From Aquamicrobium zhengzhouense (GTDB lineage: Bacteria > Pseudomonadota > Alphaproteobacteria > Rhizobiales > Rhizobiaceae): a stretch of DNA of 64,000 nt. Where the stretch lies: NCBI RefSeq assembly GCF_016124105.1, contig NZ_JADGMQ010000004.1, forward strand, positions 62,001 through 126,000, given 5' to 3'. The notes under the pieces are model-generated. The model was not told the DNA's origin and did no database searches. It worked only from the letters and a program-made list of their open reading frames with translations. Below are positions 30,104 through 42,595 of this stretch, in pieces; position 1 is the first letter of the stretch; the number at the start of each line of letters is the position of its first letter. The position numbers and the translations under genes are program-made.

Positions 30104-31590
30104 CGGCTTCGGAAACCAGCGGGCTGTCAGGTACAGCCGCCGGCAGTGTCCTTTGGATGACCGCCCAGAAATGGTTCAACAGGATTGGGGGGCTGGTGAC
30201 GGTGGTCATTCTGGCACGCCTGCTTGAGCCAGCCGATTTCGGTCTGGTCGCAATCGCGCTGTCCATTATCCCTTTCCTGTATCTGCTCGCTGATCTCGGA
30301 TTTTCGGCGTACCTGATCCAGACCGACGACCCTTCGCCCGAGCTTTTCAGCACCGCGTTCTGGTACGCGTTAAGCGCGGGCCTCATCCTGGCTCTTGCGC
30401 TTGGATTTCTCGGCTATCCACTTCAACTACTTCTGGGCGTCGAACATGTTGTGCCGATCATGTGGGCGTTGTCGCCCGCAGTTTTCATTGTCGCGATCGG
30501 CTCCGTTCCAAACGCTATCCTTCGGCGCAACATGCGCTTTGACGCGATAGCGCAGCAGGCCATGATCGCGGGGACTGTAAGCCAGATCGCCGCCATCATT
30601 CTCGCGCTCAACGGCTTTGGCGTATGGGCCCTTATCGCGCAAACGCTGGTTTCGCAGGTCATCACAACCTTGCTGATATGGCGCGCAGCGAAATGGCTGC
30701 CGTCATTGGCCTTTGGCTTCACCGAATTCCGCCGCATGGCAATCTATGGCGTCAACGTTGTGGCGGTCGAGTTTGTCGCCCTTGGCCGCGGATGGGCCGA
30801 GAACACCATTGTGGCGAGCACGCTCGGATTGAACGGGCTTGGCTATCTCAATGTGGCTCAACGCCTGATTGTTGTGGCTCAGGATTTGACTGTAACTGCG
30901 ATCACGCCAGTGTCGGTCGTCGTCTTCTCGCAATTGCGTGTCGACGCGAGGAAGATTTCCGCTGCCTACGAACTGGCTCAATCAGCGGTCTACGCCCTCG
31001 TTATCCCGGTGATGGTTTTCATAGCGGTTTGTGCGCCCACTCTGATCCCAATGGTGTTTGGGGAGCAGTGGGGCGCGAGCGTGATCCCGGCGCAAGCGCT
31101 GGCAATCGCCGGCATTTTGACCACCGGCGCGTCACTTGATCACGGCCTCCTTTACGGACTTGGCAAGCCGGCAATCTGGTTTTTCTACGCACTGGCAGTA
31201 GATGCCGCGACCGTTGCAATGACATTCATGCTGGCCCCGCACGGCCTGGGCGCGGTCACCTTCGGCTTCGTTTGCGTGGCACTCTTCGCAACCCTTGCTC
31301 GATGGCCGCTGATTGGCAGGCAGATCCAGCTGAAGGTCTGTGATCTTGCGGAGCAATTTGGCCGAGCCCTGATCCTCGCATTGGTCACCGGAACCATCGG
31401 AGCGCTGGCATATGTTCTTGGCAATGAGCAGGGTCGCATCGTTGCGATCCTGGCTGCGGGGCTCTCCATAAGTGTCAGCTGGCTCGGTGCCGTCTATCTC
31501 TTGTTTCCCTCGGCACTTGCTGAAGGAAAGCGTCTTGCACTTCAGTTCCTTGGCAAGTTTCGCCCTGCTCCAGCGGTTGTGGATGGATAA
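30100..31590 (+). CDS. Wzx-type polysaccharide flippase/exporter
   Basis: A 496-aa polytopic protein with about 12-14 hydrophobic helices. It begins with a GTG at 30100 overlapping the GT4 stop (GTGA). The N-terminal WMTAQKWFNRIGGLVTVVIL and the segment RLLEPADFGLVAIALSIIPF match lipopolysaccharide O-unit translocases (MATE/Wzx-like, polysaccharide biosynthesis family PF13440/PF01943). No loops suggest enzymatic activity. It would move a lipid-linked oligosaccharide across the inner membrane. No polymerase gene is next to it. Confidence 0.88.
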   Translation: MTASETSGLSGTAAGSVLWMTAQKWFNRIGGLVTVVILARLLEPADFGLVAIALSIIPFLYLLADLGFSAYLIQTDDPSPELFSTAFWYALSAGLILALALGFLGYPLQLLLGVEHVVPIMWALSPAVFIVAIGSVPNAILRRNMRFDAIAQQAMIAGTVSQIAAIILALNGFGVWALIAQTLVSQVITTLLIWRAAKWLPSLAFGFTEFRRMAIYGVNVVAVEFVALGRGWAENTIVASTLGLNGLGYLNVAQRLIVVAQDLTVTAITPVSVVVFSQLRVDARKISAAYELAQSAVYALVIPVMVFIAVCAPTLIPMVFGEQWGASVIPAQALAIAGILTTGASLDHGLLYGLGKPAIWFFYALAVDAATVAMTFMLAPHGLGAVTFGFVCVALFATLARWPLIGRQIQLKVCDLAEQFGRALILALVTGTIGALAYVLGNEQGRIVAILAAGLSISVSWLGAVYLLFPSALAEGKRLALQFLGKFRPAPAVVDG

Positions 31591-32620
31591 CACAATGTTG
31601 CGTTTGCCACATTCGAGGCCAAGCCGACGTGCACGTGTCTCAGTCGTCATCCCTTGCTACAATTATGAGCGGTACGTGGAAGCGAGCATCCAGTCAGCGC
31701 TTGCTCAGCGAGATGTGGACGTCGACGTTACTGTCGTCGATGACGCCTCAACCGACGACAGCGCGCATGTGGTGGCGCAGATTTGCGAACGCGACACCCG
31801 GGTCCGCCTGATCAGGCATGCGACAAATCTGGGACATCTGAAGACTGCAAACGAAGCCATCCAGTCAGCGACGGGCGAGTTCGTCGTCAAACTCGACGCT
31901 GATGATCTACTGACGCCAGGCTCCCTCGCGCGATCGGCCGTTCTCCTTCTTTCACACCCGGATGTCGGTTTCGCGTATGGCTATGCATCAGATTTCCAGG
32001 GGGAGCCGCCACAGATTGAAGACCGCGCAGCGGGATACTGGAAACTGCGTCAAGGTGATGAGTGGCTTCGCCGCGTACTTAGACGAGCACATAACGTCAT
32101 CACCCAACCCGAGATCATGATCCGGCGCGACGCCCTCCTCGAGATCGGAACAGCGTATGACGAACGCCTCCCTTGGGCAGAAGATTACCATCTGTGGCTT
32201 CGGCTCGCCGCGCGCTGGAACGTCGGATATGTCGGGGGTTGCGTGCAGGGGCTCTATCGCGTCCACTGTCAGAGCATTATGCGTTCAGCGAAAGATCTGC
32301 ACCTCTCTGACCTTCGTGCCCGCGTGGATGCGACCCGCCTCTTCCTGGAGAGTTCGCCGGAGATTTCGCGGCGATACTCACATTTGGCGCTGAGCGCCTT
32401 GGCAAGGGACACGCGCATCTTGCTGGCTTCGCGTCGTGAAGACAACGAAACGCCCGCCGCCACTATCGCGGAATATCGACGAATCTCGCTCGAACTCGAG
32501 AAAATGTCAGGAATGCGCCCGTGCCAAGCGCCGGCCACTTGGGACGGTACGATCGGGCGAGCGCTCCGCACATTGCGTGAAAAGGTGCGCTGGAGGCGAT
32601 GGCGGCTCACTGGAGTGTAG
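31583..32620 (+). CDS. Glycosyltransferase family 2
   Basis: A 345-aa transferase from the ATG at 31583 (MDNTMLRLPHS), which overlaps the flippase end by 8 bases; a longer upstream frame has no support. It has the GT-A fold pattern VSVVIPCYNYERYVEASIQS, VDDASTDDS and the DXD metal site KLDADDLLTPGSL around residue 108, then LPWAEDYHLWLRLA with the ED acidic pair. The C-terminus is helical. It adds a sugar in the same pathway as its two upstream neighbours, by context. Confidence 0.88.
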   Translation: MDNTMLRLPHSRPSRRARVSVVIPCYNYERYVEASIQSALAQRDVDVDVTVVDDASTDDSAHVVAQICERDTRVRLIRHATNLGHLKTANEAIQSATGEFVVKLDADDLLTPGSLARSAVLLLSHPDVGFAYGYASDFQGEPPQIEDRAAGYWKLRQGDEWLRRVLRRAHNVITQPEIMIRRDALLEIGTAYDERLPWAEDYHLWLRLAARWNVGYVGGCVQGLYRVHCQSIMRSAKDLHLSDLRARVDATRLFLESSPEISRRYSHLALSALARDTRILLASRREDNETPAATIAEYRRISLELEKMSGMRPCQAPATWDGTIGRALRTLREKVRWRRWRLTGV

Positions 32621-32668
32621 CTTGGGTCAGCCTGTCACGCTCCAATCATGGAGCCATGAAACAACAAA

Positions 32669-32698
32669 AACGCCAACGGCGTGAAGGCCGCTGGCGTT
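32669..32698 (-). terminator. Terminator for ssb, between convergent genes
   Basis: AACGCCAACGGC (32669-32680) pairs with GCCGCTGGCGTT (32687-32698), with one mismatch. On the minus strand the second arm is followed by GTTTTTGTT, so it best serves ssb; the plus-strand side is weak in T. Confidence 0.75.
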
Positions 32699-32726
32699 CT
32701 TCAAAACATTGATAGATCGGCGAGGC

Positions 32727-33242
32727 CTAGAACGGGATCTCGTCATCCAGGTCGCGCGAATAACCGCCGCCGCCACCGCCGCCGCTGCCGCCGCGGTCAT
32801 CACCGGCACCGGAGTAACCGAAATCTCCACCGCCGCGATTGGTTTGACCGCCACCGCGATCGTAACCTACCTGGCCGCCCCCGCTCTCGCCGCCCCGGTC
32901 GAGCATCTGAAGCTCACCGCGGAACTTCTGTAGCACAACCTCGGTGGTGTAGCGGTCCTGGCCCTGCTGGTCCTGCCATTTGCGAGTCTGAAGCTGTCCC
33001 TCGACATAGACTTTCATACCCTTCTTCAGGTACTGCTCAGCGACTTTGGCAAGATTGTCGTTGAAGATGACGACGTTGTGCCACTCCGTCTTTTCACGAC
33101 GCTCACCGCTCATCTTGTCACGCCAGCTTTCGGACGTAGCGATGCGCAGATTGACGACTGGGTCGCCTGAATTGAGCCGCCGGATCTCGGGATCGGCGCC
33201 CAGATTTCCTACCAGAATGACCTTATTGACGCTGCCGGCCAC
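32727..33242 (-). CDS. ssb: Single-stranded DNA-binding protein
   Basis: Binds ssDNA during replication and repair (171 aa). It starts with GTG at 33242, preceded by AGGAG, and reads [20 protein letters not shown], the standard SSB start. The OB fold covers about residues 1-110 ([20 protein letters not shown] in the middle). A glycine-rich disordered linker follows, and the acidic tip ends DLDDEIPF, the partner-binding motif. It is divergent from uvrA with a shared SOS-type regulatory region. Confidence 0.97.
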   Translation of the reverse strand: MAGSVNKVILVGNLGADPEIRRLNSGDPVVNLRIATSESWRDKMSGERREKTEWHNVVIFNDNLAKVAEQYLKKGMKVYVEGQLQTRKWQDQQGQDRYTTEVVLQKFRGELQMLDRGGESGGGQVGYDRGGGQTNRGGGDFGYSGAGDDRGGSGGGGGGGYSRDLDDEIPF

Positions 33243-33355
33243 GACACTCTCCTGCGCTCGTCCGAAACAAAGAAATTTCGCGGTACTCTACGACAAGTGG
33301 GCGAATGGCGCGCCGCCTGCTGCAGCAAGTAGGCCTCTCGTCCACAGTAAAGTTT

Positions 33356-33370
33356 GTTCACTCTTTGTTT
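33356..33370. promoter_or_regulatory. SOS-box-like site on the ssb side of the gap
   Basis: GTTC-ACTCTTT-GTTT departs by one base from the alphaproteobacterial LexA operator GTTC-N7-GTTC. It lies 114 bases before the ssb start. On its own it is weak, but a perfect copy lies nearby at 33887. Confidence 0.5.
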
Positions 33371-33886
33371 CTATCGGATTTCTTCGAATGTGACAATCGC
33401 ATTCTCGCAAGCCAGTCACTGAAGGGCCCCGCTGGCCCTTCAAGGTCCAAGCGAGGCCATAGGAACCTCTGTTCCCTGTACCGGCACAAGATCGCCGGAT
33501 TGATTTCGGATGCGTCTCGAGCTGAACTCGATGATCCGACCATCTGCCAGATTTTTAGCGGAAACAGCAGCCTAAACGCCCAAGCTAGCCAGCGCCGTAG
33601 CGTTTTCGAACTACTGCGGCTTCGCGGATGCGCGAAGCCCGGTACGTTGGTCAGGCGGGGTCATGCCTACCTCCGGGTTCGAGTTCGTCCAGTGCCAGCG
33701 CGCTCCGAGCTTAGACGCGTGCCTCGCGCCTCCGAGGCTTTGCGGGCAATGCATCAGCGAGCTCAACCAGCCCTATGAAATCTAGCGGCAGGTTCCGTTA
33801 GGTCAACACTGGAATTGGATGTCGAAACAAATCGTGATCTGATGGCCGAAGCGCCCCTTCTCCTGCCAAATGGGTGTCAGCAGCTT

Positions 33887-33901
33887 GTTCGCACTCTGTT
33901 C
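33887..33901. promoter_or_regulatory. LexA (SOS) box upstream of uvrA
   Basis: GTTC-GCACTCT-GTTC is an exact match to the alphaproteobacterial LexA operator GTTC-N7-GTTC, 145 bases before the uvrA ATG. Control of uvrA by LexA is known in several alphaproteobacteria. A T-rich stretch follows directly, suiting a promoter. Confidence 0.8.
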
Positions 33902-34046
33902 TTTTTACTTGCCCTTGTGTGCGGAACACGCGAGAAGCTTTATCCGCCTGGATCCGTCGGCCTCGACGGGGAGCATCACAAACACCATATAGGCTGGGCC
34001 GGTCCGTATACCGGCCTCAACCAATAGGCAGGGCGACGGACGGCTC

Positions 34047-36971
<2,925 letters not shown>

Positions 36972-36981
36972 GGAGCCGAGC

Positions 36982-37782
36982 ATGGCGGGGAAAATTCGTG
37001 CCGGAATGGGTGGCTGGACTTTCGAGCCTTGGGACGCGTCGTTCTATCCAAATGACCTTCCCAAGTCTCGCCAGCTACAATTTGCCTCGCGACAAGTGAC
37101 GACCATCGAAGTCAACGGCACCTATTACTCCAGCTTCAAACCCGCGACGTATGCGAAATGGGCCAAGGAGACACCTGACGATTTCGTCTTCGCTTTGAAG
37201 GCAATCCGTTATTCCACCAACCGCAAGGTCCTGGCGGAAGCTGCTGAGTCGGTTCAGAAGTTTCTGAACTCCGGCATCAGCGAGCTTGGGCCAAAGTTGG
37301 GACCGATTGTCTGGCAGTTCGCGAACACGAAGAAATTCGACCTTCAGGACTTCGAGGCTTTTCTTGAGCTTCTGCCGGATGCGCAGGACGGTGTTCCCCT
37401 CCGCCACGCATTGGAGGTTCGTCATGACAGCTTTCTGGCACCTGAATTTGTTGCCCTGGCGCGAAAGTACGGCGCGGCGATTGTCTATGCGCACCACGAT
37501 AGCTACCCGGAAATCGCGGACCTCACCGGTGACTTCGTCTATGCCCGCCTTCAGCGCGGCAAGGATGACAACGAGCACTGTTATACCGATGCAGATTTGA
37601 AGCGGTGGAGCGAGCGCGTAAAGGAGTGGGCCGAAGGTGCCCTGCCTGAAGACCTGCCATATGTGACGGCCACCGCTCCCTCCCAGACCAAGGCGAGGGA
37701 CGTTTTCGTCTACTTCATTCATGAAGGAAAAATTCGCGCTCCGCACGGCGCGATTGCATTACAGAAGCTGGTCGACTTCTAG
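36982..37782 (+). CDS. DUF72 (YecE-like) protein
   Basis: A 266-aa soluble protein from ATG 36982. It has the DUF72 TIM-barrel pattern: RAGMGGWTFEPWDASFYPND at the start, TTIEVNGTYYSSFKPATYAK near residues 35-54, and WAKETPDDFVFALKAIRYST. It begins 10 bases after the uvrA stop, so read-through is likely. The function of DUF72 proteins is unknown. The end overlaps the convergent NAD(P)HX repair gene by 24 bases. Confidence 0.9.
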   Translation: MAGKIRAGMGGWTFEPWDASFYPNDLPKSRQLQFASRQVTTIEVNGTYYSSFKPATYAKWAKETPDDFVFALKAIRYSTNRKVLAEAAESVQKFLNSGISELGPKLGPIVWQFANTKKFDLQDFEAFLELLPDAQDGVPLRHALEVRHDSFLAPEFVALARKYGAAIVYAHHDSYPEIADLTGDFVYARLQRGKDDNEHCYTDADLKRWSERVKEWAEGALPEDLPYVTATAPSQTKARDVFVYFIHEGKIRAPHGAIALQKLVDF

Positions 37783-39261
37783 AAGCTCGGCAAGCAAGGG
37801 CGGCAGGAGGCCTGGCAGGTCGTCCGCGATCAGCCCCGGGCCAAATCTTGTCGCTGCCTCGGCGTGAAGCCAAACGCCGGCACAGGTAGCCTCCCACAGA
37901 GGCATTTTTTGCGCGGCAAGTCCCGCAATCACTCCTGCAAGGACATCGCCGGACCCTGCGGTTGCGAGCCACGGGTTGCCGTTGGCATTGATGGCGATAC
38001 GACCATCCGGCGATGCGATAATTGTGTCTGGCCCTTTCAAGACAATCACGGCACCCGATACTCTGGCCGCCTCACCCGCCCTTTCCAGCCGAACCTTTCC
38101 AATGAGGTCCGGGAACAACCGGCTGAACTCTCCTTCGTGCGGTGTGAGAACGACCGCTCGTTCAGACCCCTTTATCGCGGTGAACAGCGCCGCTGGTTCG
38201 TCCCGGAACGCGGTGATTGCGTCGGCATCCATTACCAGGGTCCCACCGCCCCCACGCTGGAGGATGGATATTGCGAATTCGCGGATTGGACGTCGCAGAC
38301 CAAAACCCGGCCCCAGAACAAAAGCGTCCGGCGCACGAGCTGAAATTACCTCTTCCAGATCATCAACCGTATCGACCTTGGCGAGCATGATAGAAGTAAG
38401 CTGCGCAGCATTGACCGCGATTGCACTTGCTGGTGAGTAAATGGTCGTTGCACCCGCCCCGGCGCGGGCTGCCCCCAATGCTGCCAGCCGCGCCGCACCG
38501 GTTGAGAAAGCGCCGCCGGAGAACACTGTCGCGTGTCCACGCGAATATTTGTGCTGGTTGCGGCGGGGCTTCGGAAAATCCCCGCGCCACAAGGGCGGCT
38601 GATTGATCCAGTTTCGCGGAGCAATGGGGCCCAGAACACTATCCGGGATCCCAATATTCGCGACGATCGTTTCGCCACACAACTCGCGACCTGGCTCAAG
38701 CAAGTGTCCCGGCTTCAAGCGGAAAAACGTGATCGTCAAATCCGCTGCAAACGCGTCGCCGAGCACTTGCCCGTCAGCGCCTGACACTCCCGTCGGAAGA
38801 TCGACGGAGATCACGGCGACGTCCGCGTTCCGACATTCCTTCGCCACCCGCGAAACGGCATCGTCCAATGGACGCGACAGCCCTGCCCCGTAAATCGCGT
38901 CAACAATTGCATGTCCTTGCAGAACGGAGAATTGCGACAGCGACTGAGCGCCTATCGGGCAATCTTGTACCGCCTTTTCGGCATCGCTCCCGGGCCGCGG
39001 CGATCCGTGTGCAAACAGCCGCACCATGACGCCCATTTCCACCAGCAAGCGAGCGACGACGTAACCGTCGCCGCCATTATTGCCGGGGCCGCAGAGCACG
39101 TCGAAGCCATTGCAGTGCGGGTAACGGCGCAGCAACTCAGACACGATTGTCTGCCCGGCCCTTTTCATCAGACCATATCCGTCCACTGCACCCGAACTGA
39201 TGGTCAGACGGTCGGCTTCTGCCATTTGCGAAGGCGTCAACAGGACCAGGGAATTGCTCAT
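37759..39261 (-). CDS. nnr: Bifunctional NAD(P)HX epimerase and ADP/ATP-dependent dehydratase
   Basis: Repairs hydrated NAD(P)H (500 aa). The N-terminal YjeF_N epimerase domain (about 1-215) has the motif CGPGNNGGDGYVVARLLVEM and a lysine-rich groove. The C-terminal YjeF_C dehydratase domain has GPGFGLRRPI, VVLTPHEGEFSRLFPD and the ATP/ADP site ATAGSGDVLAGVIAGLAAQK. Fusion of the two is usual in bacteria. Its 3' end overlaps the DUF72 gene. Confidence 0.95.
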   Translation of the reverse strand: MSNSLVLLTPSQMAEADRLTISSGAVDGYGLMKRAGQTIVSELLRRYPHCNGFDVLCGPGNNGGDGYVVARLLVEMGVMVRLFAHGSPRPGSDAEKAVQDCPIGAQSLSQFSVLQGHAIVDAIYGAGLSRPLDDAVSRVAKECRNADVAVISVDLPTGVSGADGQVLGDAFAADLTITFFRLKPGHLLEPGRELCGETIVANIGIPDSVLGPIAPRNWINQPPLWRGDFPKPRRNQHKYSRGHATVFSGGAFSTGAARLAALGAARAGAGATTIYSPASAIAVNAAQLTSIMLAKVDTVDDLEEVISARAPDAFVLGPGFGLRRPIREFAISILQRGGGGTLVMDADAITAFRDEPAALFTAIKGSERAVVLTPHEGEFSRLFPDLIGKVRLERAGEAARVSGAVIVLKGPDTIIASPDGRIAINANGNPWLATAGSGDVLAGVIAGLAAQKMPLWEATCAGVWLHAEAATRFGPGLIADDLPGLLPPLLAELLEVDQLL

Positions 39262-39419
39262 TGCATATGCAACCTGCTTACTATTTCATCACCTGCTAAG
39301 CCCCTGCAAAAGTGCCTCATCTGCTAGTGGCAGCTGAAACCTTGCGGCGGGGCCAATGATCGTGCACTTCCTGATGAATATGCAGCCTTTGCCACGTAGG
39401 GCAAAATTTTCACCAAGTT

Positions 39420-39831
<412 letters not shown>

Positions 39832-39874
39832 CGCGCGCCGCCCCCCAAGAAATCTGAGCACAGGAAACCTGGAA

Positions 39875-41284
39875 ATGACCACAGCCGCAGACATCATGAA
39901 ACAGATTGCGGACAACGACGTGAAGTTTGTCGATCTGCGCTTCACTGACCCGAAGGGCAAGATGCAGCACGTCACCATGGACGTGATCGCTGTCGACGAA
40001 GACATGTTTGCCGATGGCGTGATGTTCGACGGCTCTTCGATTGGCGGCTGGAAGGCCATCAACGAGTCCGACATGGTCCTGATGCCAGACCCAGAGACGG
40101 CGCATATGGATCCGTTTTTCGCGCAGTCGACCATGGTCATCATGTGCGACATCCTCGATCCGGTTTCGGGCGAGGCCTATAACCGAGATCCGCGCGGCGT
40201 CGCCAAGAAGGCGGAAGCTTACGTGCGTGCCGAGGGCATCGGTGACACCGTATTCATCGGCCCGGAAGCCGAGTTCTTCGTCTTTGATGATGTCAAGTAC
40301 AAGGCCGACCCCTACAACACCGGCTTCAAGCTCGACTCCAGTGAGTTGCCGTCCAACGACGACACTGACTACGAAACCGGCAATATGGGACACCGCCCCC
40401 GTGTCAAGGGTGGCTACTTCCCGGTTCCTCCGATCGACAGCCTGCAGGATATGCGCTCCGAAATGCTGAGCGTCCTCTCCGAGATGGGCGTCGTTGTCGA
40501 AAAGCATCACCACGAAGTGGCGGCCGCTCAGCACGAGCTCGGCATCAAGTTCGACACGCTGGTCCGCAACGCCGACAAGATGCAGATCTACAAATACGCC
40601 GTGCATCAGGTCGCGAACGCCTATGGCAAGACCGCAACCTTCATGCCGAAGCCGATTTTCGGCGATAATGGCTCGGGCATGCACGTCCACATCTCGATCT
40701 GGAAGGACGGCAAGCCGACCTTCGCAGGTAACGAATATGCGGGCCTTTCGGAGAACTGCCTGTTCTTCATTGGCGGCGTTATCAAGCATGCCAAGGCGCT
40801 GAACGCCTTCACCAACCCGTCGACCAACTCCTACAAGCGCCTGGTGCCGGGTTATGAGGCTCCAGTCCTGCTGGCCTATTCCGCGCGCAACCGTTCAGCC
40901 TCCTGCCGGATTCCCTTCGGCACCAACCCGAAGGCCAAGCGTCTTGAAGTGCGCTTCCCGGACCCGACTGCGAACCCGTATTTCGCGTTCGCGGCGCTGC
41001 TTATGGCTGGTCTCGATGGCATCAAGAACAAAATCCATCCCGGCCAGGCGATGGACAAGGATCTTTACGACCTGCCGGCCAAGGAGCTGAAGGAGATCCC
41101 GACCGTCTGCGCCTCGCTGCGTGAAGCTTTGGAAAGCCTCGACAAGGACCGCGGCTTCCTCAAGGCCGGTGGCGTCTTTGATGACGACCAGATCGACTCC
41201 TACATCGAGCTGAAGATGGCTGAAGTCATGCGTTACGAAATGACTCCCCATCCAGTCGAATTCGACATGTACTACTCGGTCTGA
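39875..41284 (+). CDS. glnA: Glutamine synthetase type I
   Basis: Condenses ammonia and glutamate with ATP to make glutamine (469 aa, exact class size). The start ATG 39875 gives [20 protein letters not shown]. Active-site segments are [37 protein letters not shown], and [19 protein letters not shown]. The adenylylation site is the tyrosine in [15 protein letters not shown]. It forms a dodecamer, regulated through GlnB and GlnE. Transcribed with glnB, with a clear terminator after it. Confidence 0.98.
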   Translation: MTTAADIMKQIADNDVKFVDLRFTDPKGKMQHVTMDVIAVDEDMFADGVMFDGSSIGGWKAINESDMVLMPDPETAHMDPFFAQSTMVIMCDILDPVSGEAYNRDPRGVAKKAEAYVRAEGIGDTVFIGPEAEFFVFDDVKYKADPYNTGFKLDSSELPSNDDTDYETGNMGHRPRVKGGYFPVPPIDSLQDMRSEMLSVLSEMGVVVEKHHHEVAAAQHELGIKFDTLVRNADKMQIYKYAVHQVANAYGKTATFMPKPIFGDNGSGMHVHISIWKDGKPTFAGNEYAGLSENCLFFIGGVIKHAKALNAFTNPSTNSYKRLVPGYEAPVLLAYSARNRSASCRIPFGTNPKAKRLEVRFPDPTANPYFAFAALLMAGLDGIKNKIHPGQAMDKDLYDLPAKELKEIPTVCASLREALESLDKDRGFLKAGGVFDDDQIDSYIELKMAEVMRYEMTPHPVEFDMYYSV

Positions 41285-41311
41285 TCCGGCCGTAGTTTCG
41301 AACTGAAAAAG

Positions 41312-41343
41312 ACCGGCGGAGAGACAACTCCACCGGTTTTTTT
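41312..41343 (+). terminator. Rho-independent terminator after glnA
   Basis: ACCGGCGGAG (41312-41321) pairs with CTCCACCGGT (41328-41337), with one mismatch, followed by a run of seven T. It ends glnBA 28 bases after the stop. Confidence 0.85.
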
Positions 41344-41391
41344 CTTTTGGGCGTGGATCGTCCGCGTAGAAGCGCATTCCCTTCAAATTAT

Positions 41392-41417
41392 CAGGCCCGA
41401 CATTGCTGCCGGGCCTG
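41392..41417. terminator. Hairpin between convergent glnA and glnII
   Basis: CAGGCCCG (41392-41399) pairs perfectly with CGGGCCTG (41410-41417). It lies 43 bases beyond the glnII stop on that gene's 3' side. There is no T-run on the minus strand, so its role in ending glnII is likely but not proven. Confidence 0.4.
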
Positions 41418-41459
41418 TCAGAGTGTTCCCCTACTCTTTTATCTGGATTTTTAAGCGTC

Positions 41460-42500
41460 TTAGGCAGCAACCTTCTTCATCGCTTCAACAGGCACTTCCG
41501 AAATCGTCTTCAGAACCTGCGAAGCGATCTGGTAAGGATCGCCCTGCGAATTGGGGCGCCGGTCTTCGAGGTAGCCGCGAAAGCCATTGTTGACGAAGGA
41601 GTGCGGGACACGGATCGAAGCGCCGCGGTCAGCAACACCGTAGGAAAACTTGTTCCACGGTGCCGTTTCATGCTTGCCCGTCAGGCGCTTGTCGTTGTCG
41701 GGGCCATAGACCGCGATATGGTCCATCAGGTTTCGTTCGAACTGTGCCATCAGGGATTCGAAATATTCGCGACCACCCACCTCGCGCATGTATCTCGTGG
41801 AGAAGTTGCAGTGCATGCCCGAGCCGTTCCAGTCGGTATCGCCGAGCGGCTTGCAGTGCCACTCGATGTCGATGCCGTACTTTTCTGTCAGCCTCATCAG
41901 CAGGTAGCGCGCAATCCAGATCTGGTCAGCGGCAGTTCTTGAACCCTTTCCGAAGATCTGGAACTCCCACTGCCCCTTCGCCACTTCAGCATTGATGCCT
42001 TCATGGTTGATGCCTGCAGCAAGGCACAGATCCAGATGTTCCTCGACGATCTGGCGAGCGATGTCGCCAACGTTCTTGAAGCCAACGCCCGTGTAGTAAG
42101 GGCCCTGAGGTGCCGGATAGCCGTGCTCCGGAAAGCCTAGCGGGCGACCATCCTTGTAGAAGAAATATTCCTGCTCAAAGCCGAACCACGCATCCTCGTC
42201 ATCGAGGATCGTCGCACGCTTGTTCGATACGTGCGGCGTGACACCATCCGGCATCATGACCTCGCACATGACCAGTGCGCCATTGGTGCGTGCGGGATCT
42301 GGAAAAAGCGCGACAGGCTTGAGCACGCAATCGGACGAGCGCCCTTCGGCCTGAAGTGTGGATGAGCCGTCAAACCCCCAATAGGGAAGTTGCTCGAGTG
42401 TCGGGAACTCGGCAAATTCCTTGATCTGGGTCTTGCTCCGCAGATTAGGGACCGGAGTGTAGCCATCGAGCCAGATATATTCGAGCTTGTACTTCGTCAT
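41460..42500 (-). CDS. glnII: Glutamine synthetase type II (eukaryote-type)
   Basis: A 346-aa glutamine synthetase of the octameric/decameric class, common in rhizobia and plants. It starts MTKYKLEYIWLDGYTPVPNL and has EFPTLEQLPYWGFDGSSTLQ, FGFEQEYFFY, AGINHEGINAEVAKGQWEFQ and the ATP-site stretch NGSGMHCNFSTRYMRE. Unlike type I it is not adenylylated. A near-perfect sigma-54 promoter lies upstream, so it should be induced on nitrogen limitation. Its 3' end faces glnA. Confidence 0.97.
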   Translation of the reverse strand: MTKYKLEYIWLDGYTPVPNLRSKTQIKEFAEFPTLEQLPYWGFDGSSTLQAEGRSSDCVLKPVALFPDPARTNGALVMCEVMMPDGVTPHVSNKRATILDDEDAWFGFEQEYFFYKDGRPLGFPEHGYPAPQGPYYTGVGFKNVGDIARQIVEEHLDLCLAAGINHEGINAEVAKGQWEFQIFGKGSRTAADQIWIARYLLMRLTEKYGIDIEWHCKPLGDTDWNGSGMHCNFSTRYMREVGGREYFESLMAQFERNLMDHIAVYGPDNDKRLTGKHETAPWNKFSYGVADRGASIRVPHSFVNNGFRGYLEDRRPNSQGDPYQIASQVLKTISEVPVEAMKKVAA

Positions 42501-42579
42501 GTGAGCCTCTCGTCCTGCTCCTATTCAACTGCCTGCGCCCGGCCCGGCATTTAGCGAGCAGCGCAATCACAAGAAGAAA

Positions 42580-42595
42580 TGCAATGGGCGTGCCA
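42580..42595 (-). promoter_or_regulatory. Sigma-54 (RpoN) promoter of glnII
   Basis: On the minus strand TGGCACGCCCATTGCA matches the sigma-54 consensus TGGCAC-N5-TTGCA exactly. It lies 80 bases before the glnII start. NtrC-activated sigma-54 promoters are known for rhizobial glnII. No full NtrC palindrome was found by eye in the 200 bases behind it. Confidence 0.85.

Larger units (their letters stand above)
33243..34046. other. Long intergenic region between ssb and uvrA
   Basis: These 804 bases hold no believable gene. Open frames here lack ribosome sites, conserved motifs or normal codon use. Besides the two SOS-type boxes, I see hairpins: TGAAGGGCC/GGCCCTTCA (33420-33442), GCTTCGCG-GATG-CGCGAAGC (33619-33638) and GGCCGGT/ACCGGCC (33997-34016) in the uvrA leader. 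The middle, 33440-33800, could hold a small RNA or degraded sequence. Nothing more can be supported. Confidence 0.5.

Noticed and set aside
33305-33778. Frame of 157 codons between ssb and uvrA
   Set aside because: No ribosome site, no motif, unusual Arg-rich composition, and it crosses the SOS-type site. I treat the region as non-coding.
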